Position numbers and translations under genes: made by a program
Notes under the pieces: model-generated
What the model was told of the DNA's origin: nothing
Databases searched by the model: none
The model's input: only the letters and a program-made list of their open reading frames with translations
Source of the DNA: Plasmopara viticola
Taxonomy: Eukaryota; Oomycota; Peronosporomycetes; Peronosporales; Peronosporaceae
Direction of reading: 5' to 3'
Assembly: GCA_001695595.3 (NCBI GenBank)
Contig: MBPM02000018.1
Location: forward strand, 558,001 to 622,000
Length of the DNA: 64,000 nt
Part shown: one piece after another, positions 21,118-32,605 of the stretch
Layout: each line of letters starts with the position of its first letter
Numbering within the stretch: the stretch's first letter is position 1

Positions 21118-24100
21118 GCTACGTCAAGAGCGAGAATATTGAATGGTGCAGACTTGAAATTATATCGAGTAGATAAATTAATGACGTGTGATAGTGCACT
21201 CGCATCCGAAAATATGCTGCAATGGGGTTCTCTGCTTTCAACTCGGCAAGATAGCTTTTAGAGGTCAATTCGCACCTGAAAGCCTTCTTCTCGACACGGG
21301 TTTTTCCTGCGACTACCTTGTACATGAAGGGCCTCTTTAGTGGCTCTTAAGACCACTTCTTTAAGCAGCAATTAGGAGTTGATATCTTGTTTGTGTCTAA
21401 TGATCACCACTTTAATAGCGTTATTGGCCTTAAACTGCTGTATGAGCTCTACCATGGATATGTCGTTTACTGTTCACGGCAAAAATGGGCTCTACGCTTG
21501 TTGTTACCTCGACCGTACCTTAATAAGAGTAATTTGCCCAGCGCTATCGCCTTTTCAGACATGACTTCTCACTCAAGACTGAACGCCTTGCGCTGATCGA
21601 AGAGCGTTCTGCGTCGCTGTCTTCTCTTTAACAGTTTGACAGTGAAAGCGAGATACTGCGTGCCGTGATAGTATCGACACCGTCGTGCATTGATGAATCA
21701 ACGTCTAGAGGCGTGCTTATCAGACATTCGCTGAGTAAATATGTCCTTATACAGCAGAAGAGAAGAGCTTCAGATGCCTCGACCTTGGACCGACTATATC
21801 ATGCACGACATGTAGCGAATATTGTTTACAATGAGCGTTGCTTGGTGAACAATGTCCACTGAGTAGCGCAAAGACAAAGGAGGTCTTGTGGAGTGGTACA
21901 TGCCTTGACACATGGTTTGTCTTGGCTAAAAGCTAACAGCTTCCTCAAAAAATGCAGCAAATGTTGTATTTTACGAGCGCTAATTAGTGCACTCCCACAC
22001 GCAACAAACGTGTGTTGCCTTTGATGCCTTGGCCAAAGGCTTACTCTACCAATCGCGACATGCAGCTAATGCTGTTCTTTGGAAGCACTGCTCAGTGGTC
22101 GAAATATCACTCCATTAGTAGTAACACGGTTTCACCTATACTGCCTTGGCTCAAAGCTAGTCCTATTTTTTGGTGTCTCGACATAATCAGCTTGCCCTTA
22201 GAAAGCTGCCCTGACCTAATTCGATATAGTCATTTTGCCGTAGCATACCGGACAACTAGCTGATATGGGGTCTAGTTATATCAACCATGACGCGCTTGAT
22301 GCGGTAAGAACACCAGCCGCAAATAGAAGGTAACACCGAAGTCGAAGCATATAAGATGCTTTAAGGCTATAGAGCAGCTCGAATTTAGCCTTTTTTGATC
22401 AACGTTGTGGATTTATGCAGTTGCTGGACCGCTTGACGAATCTAGCCCTGTGATGGTTCACTTACCCGTGTCGCTTAATCGTTAATTCGGTGTTTGACAT
22501 TGCTTGCACGACTTTTTCAAAAGAGACCAAAAACTCTTTAAACAGTACAATTTTAGCCGTGCCTGTTCACTACCCGTTAATGAAGACGATAACGGTTATA
22601 AAGTGCTATCCATCGCAGCCAGCAGAACTTGCAGCCTGTGAAAAGCTCCCGCCTTGTCTTTGGTGACTCGTGACCATTAAAGAGAGGTCTCGCGTCAATT
22701 GATGCTTAGGCTCACTCGAAGCGGAGATCGCTGCCACAATTGAGGTACTGCACCAACATTAACGATGATCGGTCGATCGACTCAGATGCAGATTGACAAC
22801 AAATGCTACCAGGTGAAGCGGAGTTGTCATTTTTATTAAAAAAGCTCGACTTTAAATTATTGATCTTTGTTCTCTATCTCTAAGCCTACACAAGCCGCAG
22901 ATTGCTATCATTCAACCAGAGTAATCGTCAAACTGAACAACAAAAGCAGTACATATAGTACATACTTCAAATGAGAGTTGAGTTCTGTTTGATTTATAGT
23001 GTGAAGTAATTAGTACGATCATTATTTGACATAGTAATCCTTGCTAATATGCATAATCAGTGCTTCGTGCAATAGACATTCCATTACCTAGTATTAGTTC
23101 TTCATTGATGCTAAGATCATCATTTGAATCATGTCAAAATGCGTGAGCTCGTGCAAATTTTGAATTCAGATATCCTGAAGTACTATACGGATTCGACAAA
23201 TTTCGATTAAATGTGGTATTCACATTTTCGTGTTTTGGATTCCTTGCTGACAAGGAATAAAGCGCGAAATTGACCTCGTGCCAAACACAAACTTGAGGTG
23301 CCACGAGAGCAACTCAAAGTCGGTGCTGCCTTCTTTGCCGAAATTTACAGACTGGCATGATGCAGATGCCAAAGTCCCCGCAGTCGTTACCGACGTAATG
23401 TGCTCAAGATTAAACGGAATCGGGAACCATTTTTTTATAAAAATCAATGAAAAGCAGAGGTTAATGTACAGGCACTGACTCAGTAAATAGTTGACTTCTT
23501 CACAGCATCTATGGATGCACCTTATTATGAGAGTAGCAAGCGTTGTGACAGTGCCCCGAAATCATTTTGATCACACAACATTTTAACTTTCACAGACTTT
23601 CACCCAGGCATATTTGTTGACTCGTTCACCCACTTCTCCTTTTAAAGGCGGTGATGTAGCTCTTAAGGTCAACAAAAGGTAAAATTCAAAATTATAAAAA
23701 ATCAATGAGCTTTACGCTTTTAATGACGAAGGTGACGTACAAGGCGAATAATAACAGGACTTCTGGTGTTTGACAAGAAGCTCTTTGCTTCATTCGTGCG
23801 GATTCCGAAAAAGTGAATTTTGTTTCAACTTAGCCAACGGCACGACCCTCAAATGGTTTGCAAGAGCGATAAATTTATTCAAAAAATTCTCGAAGTAGAT
23901 TACTGACCGCAAAAGCTTTGCTAAAAGAAGAATGTCTAGTAGTGTTGAAAGCCGCATTGGAATGCATTTATTGGAATTCTAAGAAAACTATGGCAAATAT
24001 CAGCTCTGGCTTTGCCGGTTAAGCAATTCTATTTGCCGTCCCCTGTAGCGCTTTAGCCTATGCCATCGCACCGCTTTTTACAATCAAATGAAGAAGGTCT

Positions 24101-27100
24101 TATGCACTAATTCTAGCATGAGGAGAAAACTACCTGGATAGGAAATTGATTAGTGTGTTGTTTGGTCTGACCAACTTCTTAGTGCATTTCTAAGCCCTTA
24201 GCCACTTACTGTCGATTAAAACCACACCACTGTGTAGACAGATTTGAATAGGTCCCGCTTGATGAACAAACAGCAGATGATTGTTGACTCTCACAAATTA
24301 TGCTTTCCGTGGTGAATGCAAGCGTTATCTTTCACCGTCGCGCTCTGGCGTGGTCAAGGCTGTATAACAGTCAAAACGAATTCGTTAAGTATACAAATTT
24401 GATATCGAGTTAGTGGACAGTTAACATGCTTTATTAAAGAGTAAATTCGAAATGGTCTGCCCGACTTGTTGTTTAAAATGACAAAGACTTGAAGTATGGT
24501 TACGCGTTATGCTCTAAATGACATCCTGTCAGGCCGTCAGCTAACGTAATAGTAAGCGATTTAATAGTAACAATTTATATTTTTGCTTTTTCGGCTTTTT
24601 CTACGTCGGCATCTCGATAAGCTAGTGACAGCGCACTTTTCATCAGAAGCAGACGGCACTATACCAAACTTATTTTCTTCGTAAAGCTATCAGTCGTATG
24701 ATTTTCTGAGTACTTCATCTTAGCTTAAGCTCTTTAATTATATATTTGTCTCCAAACCTAATAGTTCGGTATTTTGAAAAACGCTTATTTCTTGATGGTT
24801 AGACGTGTTCATCTTCAGCATTTAAACCTGGTTATCGCACTCCTTTCGAGCTTGTGCTAAACCGGACCGACCAGCAATTGATACTCCATAAGCCTGAGAC
24901 GGCAGCTGCATTAACAGTCCAATCAGAAAGAAGGTTCCATGGCTTTGAGCATCAACAGCAAAGTCTTTGATTAAAAGCTTGTGCAGCATAGGCTCAAGCT
25001 GTCCCGGCGGCACCGCCTTATGTGGGGTGCAAGCCGGTGAAGCTAATGATTTCCACCATAAAAAAAGTACAACCAGAAACACACCTTCGGACTAAGAAAA
25101 TAGGGAAGGCTCCTGAGGCCTCCCTAATCGCGAATGATGAGGTACGTGTGGCATTCGCGCTCTCATACTTGGAAAGGACGGACCGGAAGCTAGGCACTAC
25201 CTGTAAAACAGCTTTATCACGGTGTTTTGTGTCCTGGGAACAATAAAGAAATAACTGTGGGCAACACCACTTCCGACAAAATTTGAGCTCCACGGAGTCA
25301 TCGGCCAACATGACCTTATTCACCTTTTGCAGGCGCTTGGGGTCGTATATTGTACGATATTAAGTTTGAAGCGATAAAGCGTTCTGTTGCCGATCATAAC
25401 AGTTTGGCTAGCAGTCTGTTGTAGAAAAAGACCAGTTAAAATGTTCATTTGGTTTGGTAGGTCCGTGATCACTGGTCTACAGTTTTTTCGCTTGACCACC
25501 CTCGGTACTATAAACAATCAGCATTAAGCCAATTGACAAATCACAGCAATCTTGCGGTGACAAAATCTTTTTGTCTTGGAATTTGATCTCCAGTCAGCCA
25601 CATATCCTAGTAAAAATGGACTGGAAGGTACTTTGCACGAGTGCTGACATTCACAAAGGTCTCCGTCGTAATAAGCTTTTGGCGTTTTTTCGTCGAGTTT
25701 CCACACAGTCTCTGATTGTCTTGCATGCAGAAAAATGTTATGGGTCTACGGTAGTCACCCTATCGTGATTGTGCTTCCCGCCCGTACAGCAACTTTCGGT
25801 CAGTTAAATGCACACAGCACCGATTATACTCATCGTTCCATCGGCCAGATCGAAAATTCGGCCGGTTGTATATGGCCCATGCAAAAAACTGCGCTTTGCC
25901 TGCTACTTCGCCAACTTAGAGGTCAAAAATTCTTATCAGGGTTTAAAGCAGGATTGGTATGTCTAATTACAGCTTACAATAGTACATGTATCAATAAATT
26001 CTTGCTTATTATTTATACTCACATTATAATAAACCTTATAAGTAAAGTAAATATTTTATTAAGACTCTATGGTCAGAATGAGATATGTACCAGTGCTGCT
26101 TTGCAAATGCGTGGTCTCAGACAAGTGGACTAGAAAATATAGTGCGGGGTCGATGCAAATGCCAAGATTAGCTGTTTGAAGAAAGAGCACGTGTAACTTT
26201 CACCACCGTCAACTAATACTTAATAAAATGAACTATAAAGAGAAGCCCCAAAGACTCCGGAGTAGTTATAGAAACGAGGAGCGACGCAGCTTCATATACA
26301 TAAGGTAGCGTGTCTGAAGACGACATCATTGTTATATTTTTGGGGCGAACTCAAATTGTGCTGCTACTAAAACAATTTGCTGTAGCTGCTAAAGGTTAGG
26401 CGGCTGAGGATACATTGCGCCATTTCGGTCTAATGAAGCATTTACGTCATTCTATTTCTACCAGGAAGTACATGATCCTATCTACTAAATACTATACGAT
26501 ACTAGCCTGTCGATAAAGGTCAATGTACCATGTGGTCAAGTTAAAACAGCGGCAGCATTTGGGTTTGATATTTAGCTTGTGTACATATCACTCTCAATAG
26601 CTCGTAATTTAAGCGGTAAGCGAGGTTAAGTGCATGCACGACTCCTATATTGTCGCAGAGCCTACGCCGCAATTCTTATGCATATTGTCACAGCTTCATT
26701 TTGCGGCCTTCATTCGATCCCAAACAGCCATCTGGCAGACAAAACAAATATAGAAACTATACCCGTTAAATTTTAAAATTGCACGTATAGAAATCACTCT
26801 ATAATTTGCGGCCCACTGCTCTTTTTTCAAAGGCAGGCATACAAATTTGATTCTCCGTTTCAGAATTGTACTGCTTAAACGAGCACTAAAATGTGACAGC
26901 TAAAATGTTTGACAATATGTTTTTGGAATACGAACAGTAAATTCGGCGACACCATTAGGTACCAACACACTAAAAATGACGCTGATAATGACTTTTCGAC
27001 TTAAACAAAACACCATGTCTAGGATGCAACTCTATCTCGCTCCTGGATGTACATCAGTAGCTTTCTTCTCATTTCCTCTATGTATTAATGGCTGCTCTCG

Positions 27101-29603
27101 AGATCCTTGGATGCCAACACCTCCATATAAAGCTTTATAGGTTAAGTTCACTCGCTAAATTTTCGTTGCTCTGGAACAATAAGCTTGGATCAGGACGTTG
27201 TAAGTTTTCTCGCCACAGAAAGCCCCTTATATATTACAGTTATACAGTTAATCGTCATAAGGATGCACATGCCACGTTATCATAAAATACCCCCAATAAA
27301 TCGTCTGTGACGCCGGTGTAATTAGCCGGAGCCACCGACGCCTCCGCTCGAGTAGTTTTGCGATCCGCTATCCGATGCACCTCTTGTAGTCGCACTGGTG
27401 ACGTTCTAAGTCTTATTAAGTACCCCACTTTACCCTGTCTAGGCAAACAGAATCGCCACAGATCCGATGGCTTGTTTCACCCGTAAAAGTTTGTACAAGA
27501 ATTTTTGTTGACGCCCTGTCGACAAGAAGTGATCAAAAAGCCTTTTAGATCGTATTGACCCCCTCTTGACAGTCATTACCTCCGGCACCATCGCCGCGCC
27601 CTCGGGTGCTCAAATCCTTAGTTAGAGCTCTTCCATAATCTTTGGTTAGGGCTCTCGCTTGATGCGGCTTCCGGAACAAACACTTATAAAAGACTCTGGC
27701 TATCCAACATCACTTTTGCCGACTTCGCTCGCCTGATCGTATCGAAAAATATCGTTTGGATCCGCTGATCAGCTTTACTAATGCAATGAGCGACGGGCTT
27801 TGTGACACGCCAACCGTCTAATACAGACACGGGTAGCCGTCCCATGAGCAGTACAATTACACAACGGGCTCTACATAAAGAAAATAACTGTCACGATGGA
27901 TATAATCAGGCAGATCCAGGCCGTGGCACTAAGTAGTATGCTCATCTGCTTTGTGTGCTACGAGAACTCTTTGGAAGCCACTTCTCGTTTTTTTAATGAA
28001 ACATTGCTCTTATCCGACCTTACGGAGGCTAAGCGGTATATGATACGTCGCATTAAAACCGCTCAAAGATCTTACTTGGCATCGTAAAAGGCCATTTACA
28101 ATGGCAATCAGAAAATACACTTGGGTGCACTGTCACCATAATCGCTCAAGTCAAGAATCTACTCTTTTGGGGTGGTGGTTATAGCTCAAAACAAGATCAC
28201 ATTGACAAAATTGCAGTTTACATGCTTAGTTTCTTTCTCTGGTCGGTCGGAGACAATGGCATCGTCTTCGATATAATGCTTTGTTGGGTGCTATGAGCTT
28301 AAGTACCAAGCGTGTGCCAGTCAAGCACGACCGCACAGCTGATTGGTCTTACTCACAAAATATCTGCTGCTTTTGATTTAGATTGCAACGTCCTTTGGTC
28401 AATCACAAGAGATGTTAACATCCGCGGAAGTAAGTTTGCTTCAACTCGCATTCCACATGGACGTGTCGTTAAGCTAGGTAGTTGGGAAGCCCCGGACCGT
28501 TGTGTTCATTATAAAGATAGCAGCTTCTTTGTTAGTTTACGCAATTTTCTCATTAAGACGATCCTGACGGCCAGACTCCGGCTTTCTTGAGGTAACATCG
28601 AACCCTTTAAGCCGTAGAGGAGACGACACACTCTTCTCGACAGCATACAATCTACTATACTTCCCCTTACTACTCTTCATAGTCACTAGTCCCTCACCAT
28701 CGAGATATAATCAGTGCTACTTATATTGCCTGCTACTTTGTCAAAAAGGTACCAGCATACTCCATTTCTATAACAACAATAGCTCTCAATTTAACCTTTT
28801 CTCACACGTTGCCCCGAAGAATCATCAGACGAGAAATAATTTGACATGTGGGATACATTAATATACTCTTGTGTCAACCCAGGCAGGTCTTCGGCACGAT
28901 GATATAATGTTCGTGTACATCTAACCGGATCTGAATGCAGTGTACAAAGCGATCCAATCAAGTGCAATTTAGTTGAGGTCAACCTGATTGGAATTTTAAA
29001 GGGACCTAGCGTGCATTTTTTGATTTTCCTTGATCTGCTGCGTCCCCAGAAGAAAATGCTTCGAAAGCGGAGACGGTCTAATGGCCATTTGGGGGACCGA
29101 CGATGCAAATGGTGCGTCGTTTTGGAGATTATATGGACCAAACCTCTTTTTGGAAAAAACGTTATTGCAGCTTTGCGAAGTTGAATATACCGATCTTTGA
29201 GCTATTTGCTTTACAGCGATAATCTATCTCGGGTTGATAGTTAGAACTTCTCTACCGTACCTTCAGGTTTTGAAGTGACAAAGTGCTCTCGTGCGTGTGT
29301 GGCAAGTGGTGGCGATGCGTTGGCGGACACAAATATGAAGCGAATTTTGGTTTCTAAAAGCAGATTAGGCTCATTATAAGGCGACAATGGCGTAAAATGA
29401 ACAAATTCGGTAAATTCGGTCAGTGAATGAGTCATTAAGTTTCTATATCACTATTTAAGCTACAACATTAGGCATGTGATTATATTATAATACCGCAGAT
29501 GTTATGTCAACAGTACTAAATAGAAACCTCATTACCACAGTATCACCTTCCCCTACCTCTCCAGCTAGTGTTATTCCAATTAATAAACCTTTTTAAATCT
29601 CGA
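21118..29603. other. Long gene-poor interval (about 8.5 kb)
   Basis: I find no conserved protein here. Short frames near 25022-25246 (a V-R-V-A-F-A-L-S-Y-L stretch faintly like a retrotransposon Gag) and a GC-richer patch at about 27300-27760 with a TATA-like cttataaaag suggest decayed retroelement and LTR pieces, but neither is firm. A 63-codon ATG frame at 27896-28087 is listed separately as a weak candidate. The rest is AT-rich sequence in which I see nothing. Confidence 0.4.
27896..28087 (+). CDS. Weak candidate: short secreted peptide, 63 aa
   Basis: The frame has a true ATG and an N-terminal hydrophobic stretch (AVALSSMLICFVCY) that could be a signal peptide, followed by a short charged tail rich in Arg and Lys. 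There is no RXLR or EER motif and no recognised domain. It may equally be a chance frame in AT-rich DNA or a truncated effector. No function is proposed. Confidence 0.2.
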   Translation: MDIIRQIQAVALSSMLICFVCYENSLEATSRFFNETLLLSDLTEAKRYMIRRIKTAQRSYLAS

Positions 29604-30523
29604 ATGAAACGAGCGCGCAGTGCAGAGCACATCGACAAGAAGCCGCGACTCTCGTGTAGCACAACTCCACTCGATCAACAGGCTCTCGAGTCATTTATTC
29701 GCGATGGTTTCGTACTGCTGCGTGAAGCTTTTTCATCGGCAACAGCTCAACACTGCCGTACCTTAATTTGGTCTCGTTTAGCGCAAGATGGCATTACAAA
29801 AGACTCGTCTACGTGGGTGGAGAGGCACGGCCTTCCAGGTGCGTGTTATTCTTTTTTTTGGAGTACATTAGATAATAAGAAAGTTGATGCCATTGTTTTC
29901 GGCTAGAACTGTACACGAAAGAAGACAATTCTGTGTGGGGCGACGTGATGACTTCGCGTCTAAAGTGCGCCATAGACCAGATTTGCGGTCAGGGTCGTTG
30001 GATCGACTTTGATCTCGGATGGTGGATGATCACATTCCCAGAACACGCTGAGCCACCATGGGGCGCTGCTGGCAAGTGGCACGTGGACGGTGCGTCGTAC
30101 CAGCACCACGTTGATAGCAAGGAGTCGGGACTCGTGGCGATCTTCCTCTTCTCGGATATTGGACCGGGTGAAGGAGGTACAGCCTTGTCGGTTGGGTCAC
30201 ACAAAAACATTGCACGGCTACTGGCGAAGAATGAGCCACGCGGAATGAAAGGCGGCGCCGTGAGTTATCAGGCCAGAAAGCTGAAATGTCGAAATGTGGT
30301 GGAAGTGAACGGCAAGGCTGGGGACGTCATGTTGGTGCATCCCTTCTTGTTGCATGCTCGCAGCAAGAATTTGGGACAGAAAGGAGTGGAGTCAGTGCGT
30401 ATTATGTGCAACCCGAACATAAAGTTGCACCAGAGAATGACCTTAGATCGAGCGGACGGAGATTACAGTCCCGTGGAACAGGCAATTGTTAATGCTCTGG
30501 TTAAATCTTCGGATACAGTATAA
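29604..30523 (+). CDS. Phytanoyl-CoA dioxygenase (PhyH) family protein, two exons, 283 aa
   Basis: Predicted Fe(II)/2-oxoglutarate-dependent oxygenase. Exon 1 is 29604-29838 and exon 2 is 29907-30523. The 68-bp intron has GTGCGT...CTAG borders and joins in frame as GLP-E-LYTKED. The ATG at 29604 is chosen because the frame upstream has only a GTG. The N-terminal region, containing ESFIRDGFVLLREAF, is typical of the family. The metal ligands are visible as WHVDG (His and Asp) and a distal HPFLLHARSKN (His and Arg), with the usual GEGGTALSVGSH between them. The substrate cannot be read from sequence; many family members outside the peroxisomal enzyme act on other small molecules. There is no signal peptide or obvious peroxisomal tail. 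It is the first gene of a compact plus-strand island, with CDC26 only 71 bp downstream. Confidence 0.88.
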
Positions 30524-30594
30524 CATTTTAGAAGTAGTATTACTTCGTAGGGTCTGCTACATTTTTCTTATATAAAAATTTAATCATAGCAATC

Positions 30595-30807
30595 ATGCTT
30601 CGGCGACATCCGACGCGGGTGGAGGAACGAGCCGACGTGGCGGACGAGTACGAGGCTTACTTGATGGAGAAGAAAGAAAGGTCCGACAAGACTAATGCAT
30701 TTCAACCGGCCGGTCATGGCGGAGCAGAGGCTGACGCAATGGCCACACGACAAGAGAAGCGGCGACAGGAAACCCGCACGCGCATCGGGTTGAACAGCTC
30801 CAACTAA
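30595..30807 (+). CDS. CDC26: CDC26-like subunit of the anaphase-promoting complex (70 aa)
   Basis: This is a tiny TPR-stabilising subunit of the APC/C ubiquitin ligase; in other eukaryotes its N-terminus inserts into the APC6/CDC16 TPR groove. The protein starts MLRRHPTRVEERADVADEYE, matching the diagnostic CDC26 N-terminus (MLRRxPTRxExxxDDxxEyE). It ends with R-x-R-I-G near the C-terminus, as other CDC26 proteins do. It is short, charged and intron-free, and its ATG is unambiguous. It lies 71 bp after the dioxygenase gene on the same strand. Genes of this size are often missed, so the call rests on the N-terminal motif rather than length. Confidence 0.82.
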   Translation: MLRRHPTRVEERADVADEYEAYLMEKKERSDKTNAFQPAGHGGAEADAMATRQEKRRQETRTRIGLNSSN

Positions 30808-31182
30808 ACGGTTGATATGTCTGCAAATACTAACACCAAATTATGGTAAAAGGCGACATTGGTCAAGAATGTATTGGTTGGCGAAGCAAAGATCTAACTT
30901 AGAAAAGAGGACGTTCAATTTTATCGATAGATGCCATTGGCTTGGTGTGTGTGTGATTTCTACTCACTGTTTAATCCCCTTCGATTAGTAGTCAAAGGAA
31001 TTGCTACGGAGTATTAGTAGATTCCCTTACCACTTAACACTTCGTCGACTTAATACACAATCCCGTTGCTAATTTTCGATGCCATGTGCATCAATATTTC
31101 TAAATCAGTCAACGGTCTTATCGTGTGTTTTATTAAACAAAGGGTAGATAGTTACCATTGCCACGTAAAGTAGTATATCTTA
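30808..31182. other. Intergenic spacer, about 375 bp
   Basis: AT-rich spacer between CDC26 and the membrane-protein gene. It presumably holds the 3' end of one and the promoter of the next. I see no distinct element. Confidence 0.4.
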
Positions 31183-32247
31183 ATGGTGTGGGAGGGCTCG
31201 TCTCCGCTGTTGCCAATGGCTCACCGTCGTACACGCAATGCGAGCACTGGCAGTTGTCTAGAGACGCACGCAGATCCACCAATCGCTTCGCCACGTACAC
31301 GGTTTAAGGAGCGGGAGAAGACGGCGTCTGCGCGCGTTTGGCGGCCGAATCAGCGTGCGTTGCGCCGTATCCCAGCGTTGCTTGGACTCTTCGCCGTGGG
31401 TTTTGCACTGGGCTATTATGCCCAATTACTTCTGTTCTTTTGCCACGTGCGATTGGGGTTTACGGCTGAGGTGTTGCCGACGACCGAGGTGACGCTCACG
31501 GAGAAACACACGACGTCGCTCATTCAGGACACGCAGCGGGTCGTGTTTGTGTGCCAAAAAACCAATTGGGACTTTGTGGGTTTTATTGCGAGTCCACTGA
31601 CTATTCTATTTGCGCACGAAGATGTGGCAGTGCCCTATGCGCTGGAAAATACGTTGCGGGTCGTGCGGCACTCGGGACGGGATAGTTATTTAAATTTGCA
31701 CAATAAAACCGTGACAATCATGCACCACGTGCACGCTGCCAATCCCCGCCATCATTTGATGAAACAAGACGATGAAGCTGTGATCTATTGGCCACACTAT
31801 TATCAATGCCTGAAAAAATGCACGGACCTTGACTCGTGCTATGCTGGCGACATGCACGTGAATATCGGGGATGTCACCAACCTCAATTCGTACGTCTTTG
31901 CCACGGGAGGCTCGTACTTTGTAGGCAGTGCATTGCTGGAATGCATGTTGGCGAAATCGATTTATGTCGAATTGAGCGGGCTCGATTACGGAGAAGACAA
32001 GACGGTGGGCAAGATGATTCACTACAATCACTGCAAGGTCCAATACGTGAGTTGTAAGTGGTTTAACAATGAAGAAGTGTATTCGCCCAACGCCCATATC
32101 AAGATGAAGAAAGGCGCGTCGGCTATGATTCAGGCCGACACAATCTTACGTGGCGTGGACGAACAAGTTCCACAGCGGGAACGTGGCGACATGGTGCGTC
32201 GGCTACTCTCGGACGAAGCTCAGGCAAAACAGGACGTTAGTGGGTGA
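31183..32247 (+). CDS. Type II membrane protein, glycosyltransferase-like (GT31-like), 354 aa
   Basis: A cytosolic basic N-terminus of about 63 residues is followed by one hydrophobic segment (about 64-88, containing LLGLFAVGFALGYYAQLLLFF) and a lumenal domain, the layout of a Golgi glycosyltransferase. In the lumenal part, LMKQDDEAVIYW resembles a DxD-type nucleotide-sugar site. The later FATGGSYFVGS...GLDYGEDKTVG resembles the conserved GG and ED-containing block of GT31-type galactosyltransferases. There are several Cys and one N-glycosylation sequon (NKT). I do not recognise an exact orthologue and the stem region is divergent, so the enzyme class is inference. The alternative start at Met12 would shorten the cytosolic tail only. 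The gene is a single exon and intact. Confidence 0.6.
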   Translation: MVWEGSSPLLPMAHRRTRNASTGSCLETHADPPIASPRTRFKEREKTASARVWRPNQRALRRIPALLGLFAVGFALGYYAQLLLFFCHVRLGFTAEVLPTTEVTLTEKHTTSLIQDTQRVVFVCQKTNWDFVGFIASPLTILFAHEDVAVPYALENTLRVVRHSGRDSYLNLHNKTVTIMHHVHAANPRHHLMKQDDEAVIYWPHYYQCLKKCTDLDSCYAGDMHVNIGDVTNLNSYVFATGGSYFVGSALLECMLAKSIYVELSGLDYGEDKTVGKMIHYNHCKVQYVSCKWFNNEEVYSPNAHIKMKKGASAMIQADTILRGVDEQVPQRERGDMVRRLLSDEAQAKQDVSG

Positions 32248-32605
32248 AATTCGGAACCACATGCATGTAGATGCATTCAACCCAAACTTTGGGTTGTACA
32301 AAGAGATTCTTTGAAGTGAGATTCTTTTGTCGAAGCGATCAAGTTCAAGACAAGCAACTTTAGCGTGCGTAGATTTTTCTCGGGATTCCTCTCGCCTGTA
32401 TACTTTTTCGTGCGTATAGTACTTGTGCGTACATATCTCGGTCGTCTCTATATAGAAGCAGCTTTGGGTTATAATGTCATGGCGCTCTGCGAATAATTGA
32501 AGAAGCACAATATATTTTCAAGCTAAAATTAGAGGCCTCTCGAGTTCGCCTTTTGTCAACGCCACCGTTTTGGCGACGCGCATTGTGAAGCGTCAGGCCT
32601 AAATC
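32248..32605. other. Intergenic spacer, about 360 bp
   Basis: Lies between the membrane-protein gene and the PP2C/PKG fusion. The right half becomes GC-richer toward the ATG at 32606 and presumably carries its promoter and 5' leader. No distinct site is claimed. Confidence 0.4.

Noticed and set aside
25022..25246. Gag-like VRVAFALSYL segment
   Set aside because: The match is a few residues only, with no neighbouring zinc knuckle or protease in frame; not enough for a retroelement call.
29989..30492. Alternative frames overlapping dioxygenase exon 2
   Set aside because: The plus-strand PhyH frame carries the metal-binding motifs; the others have no family similarity.
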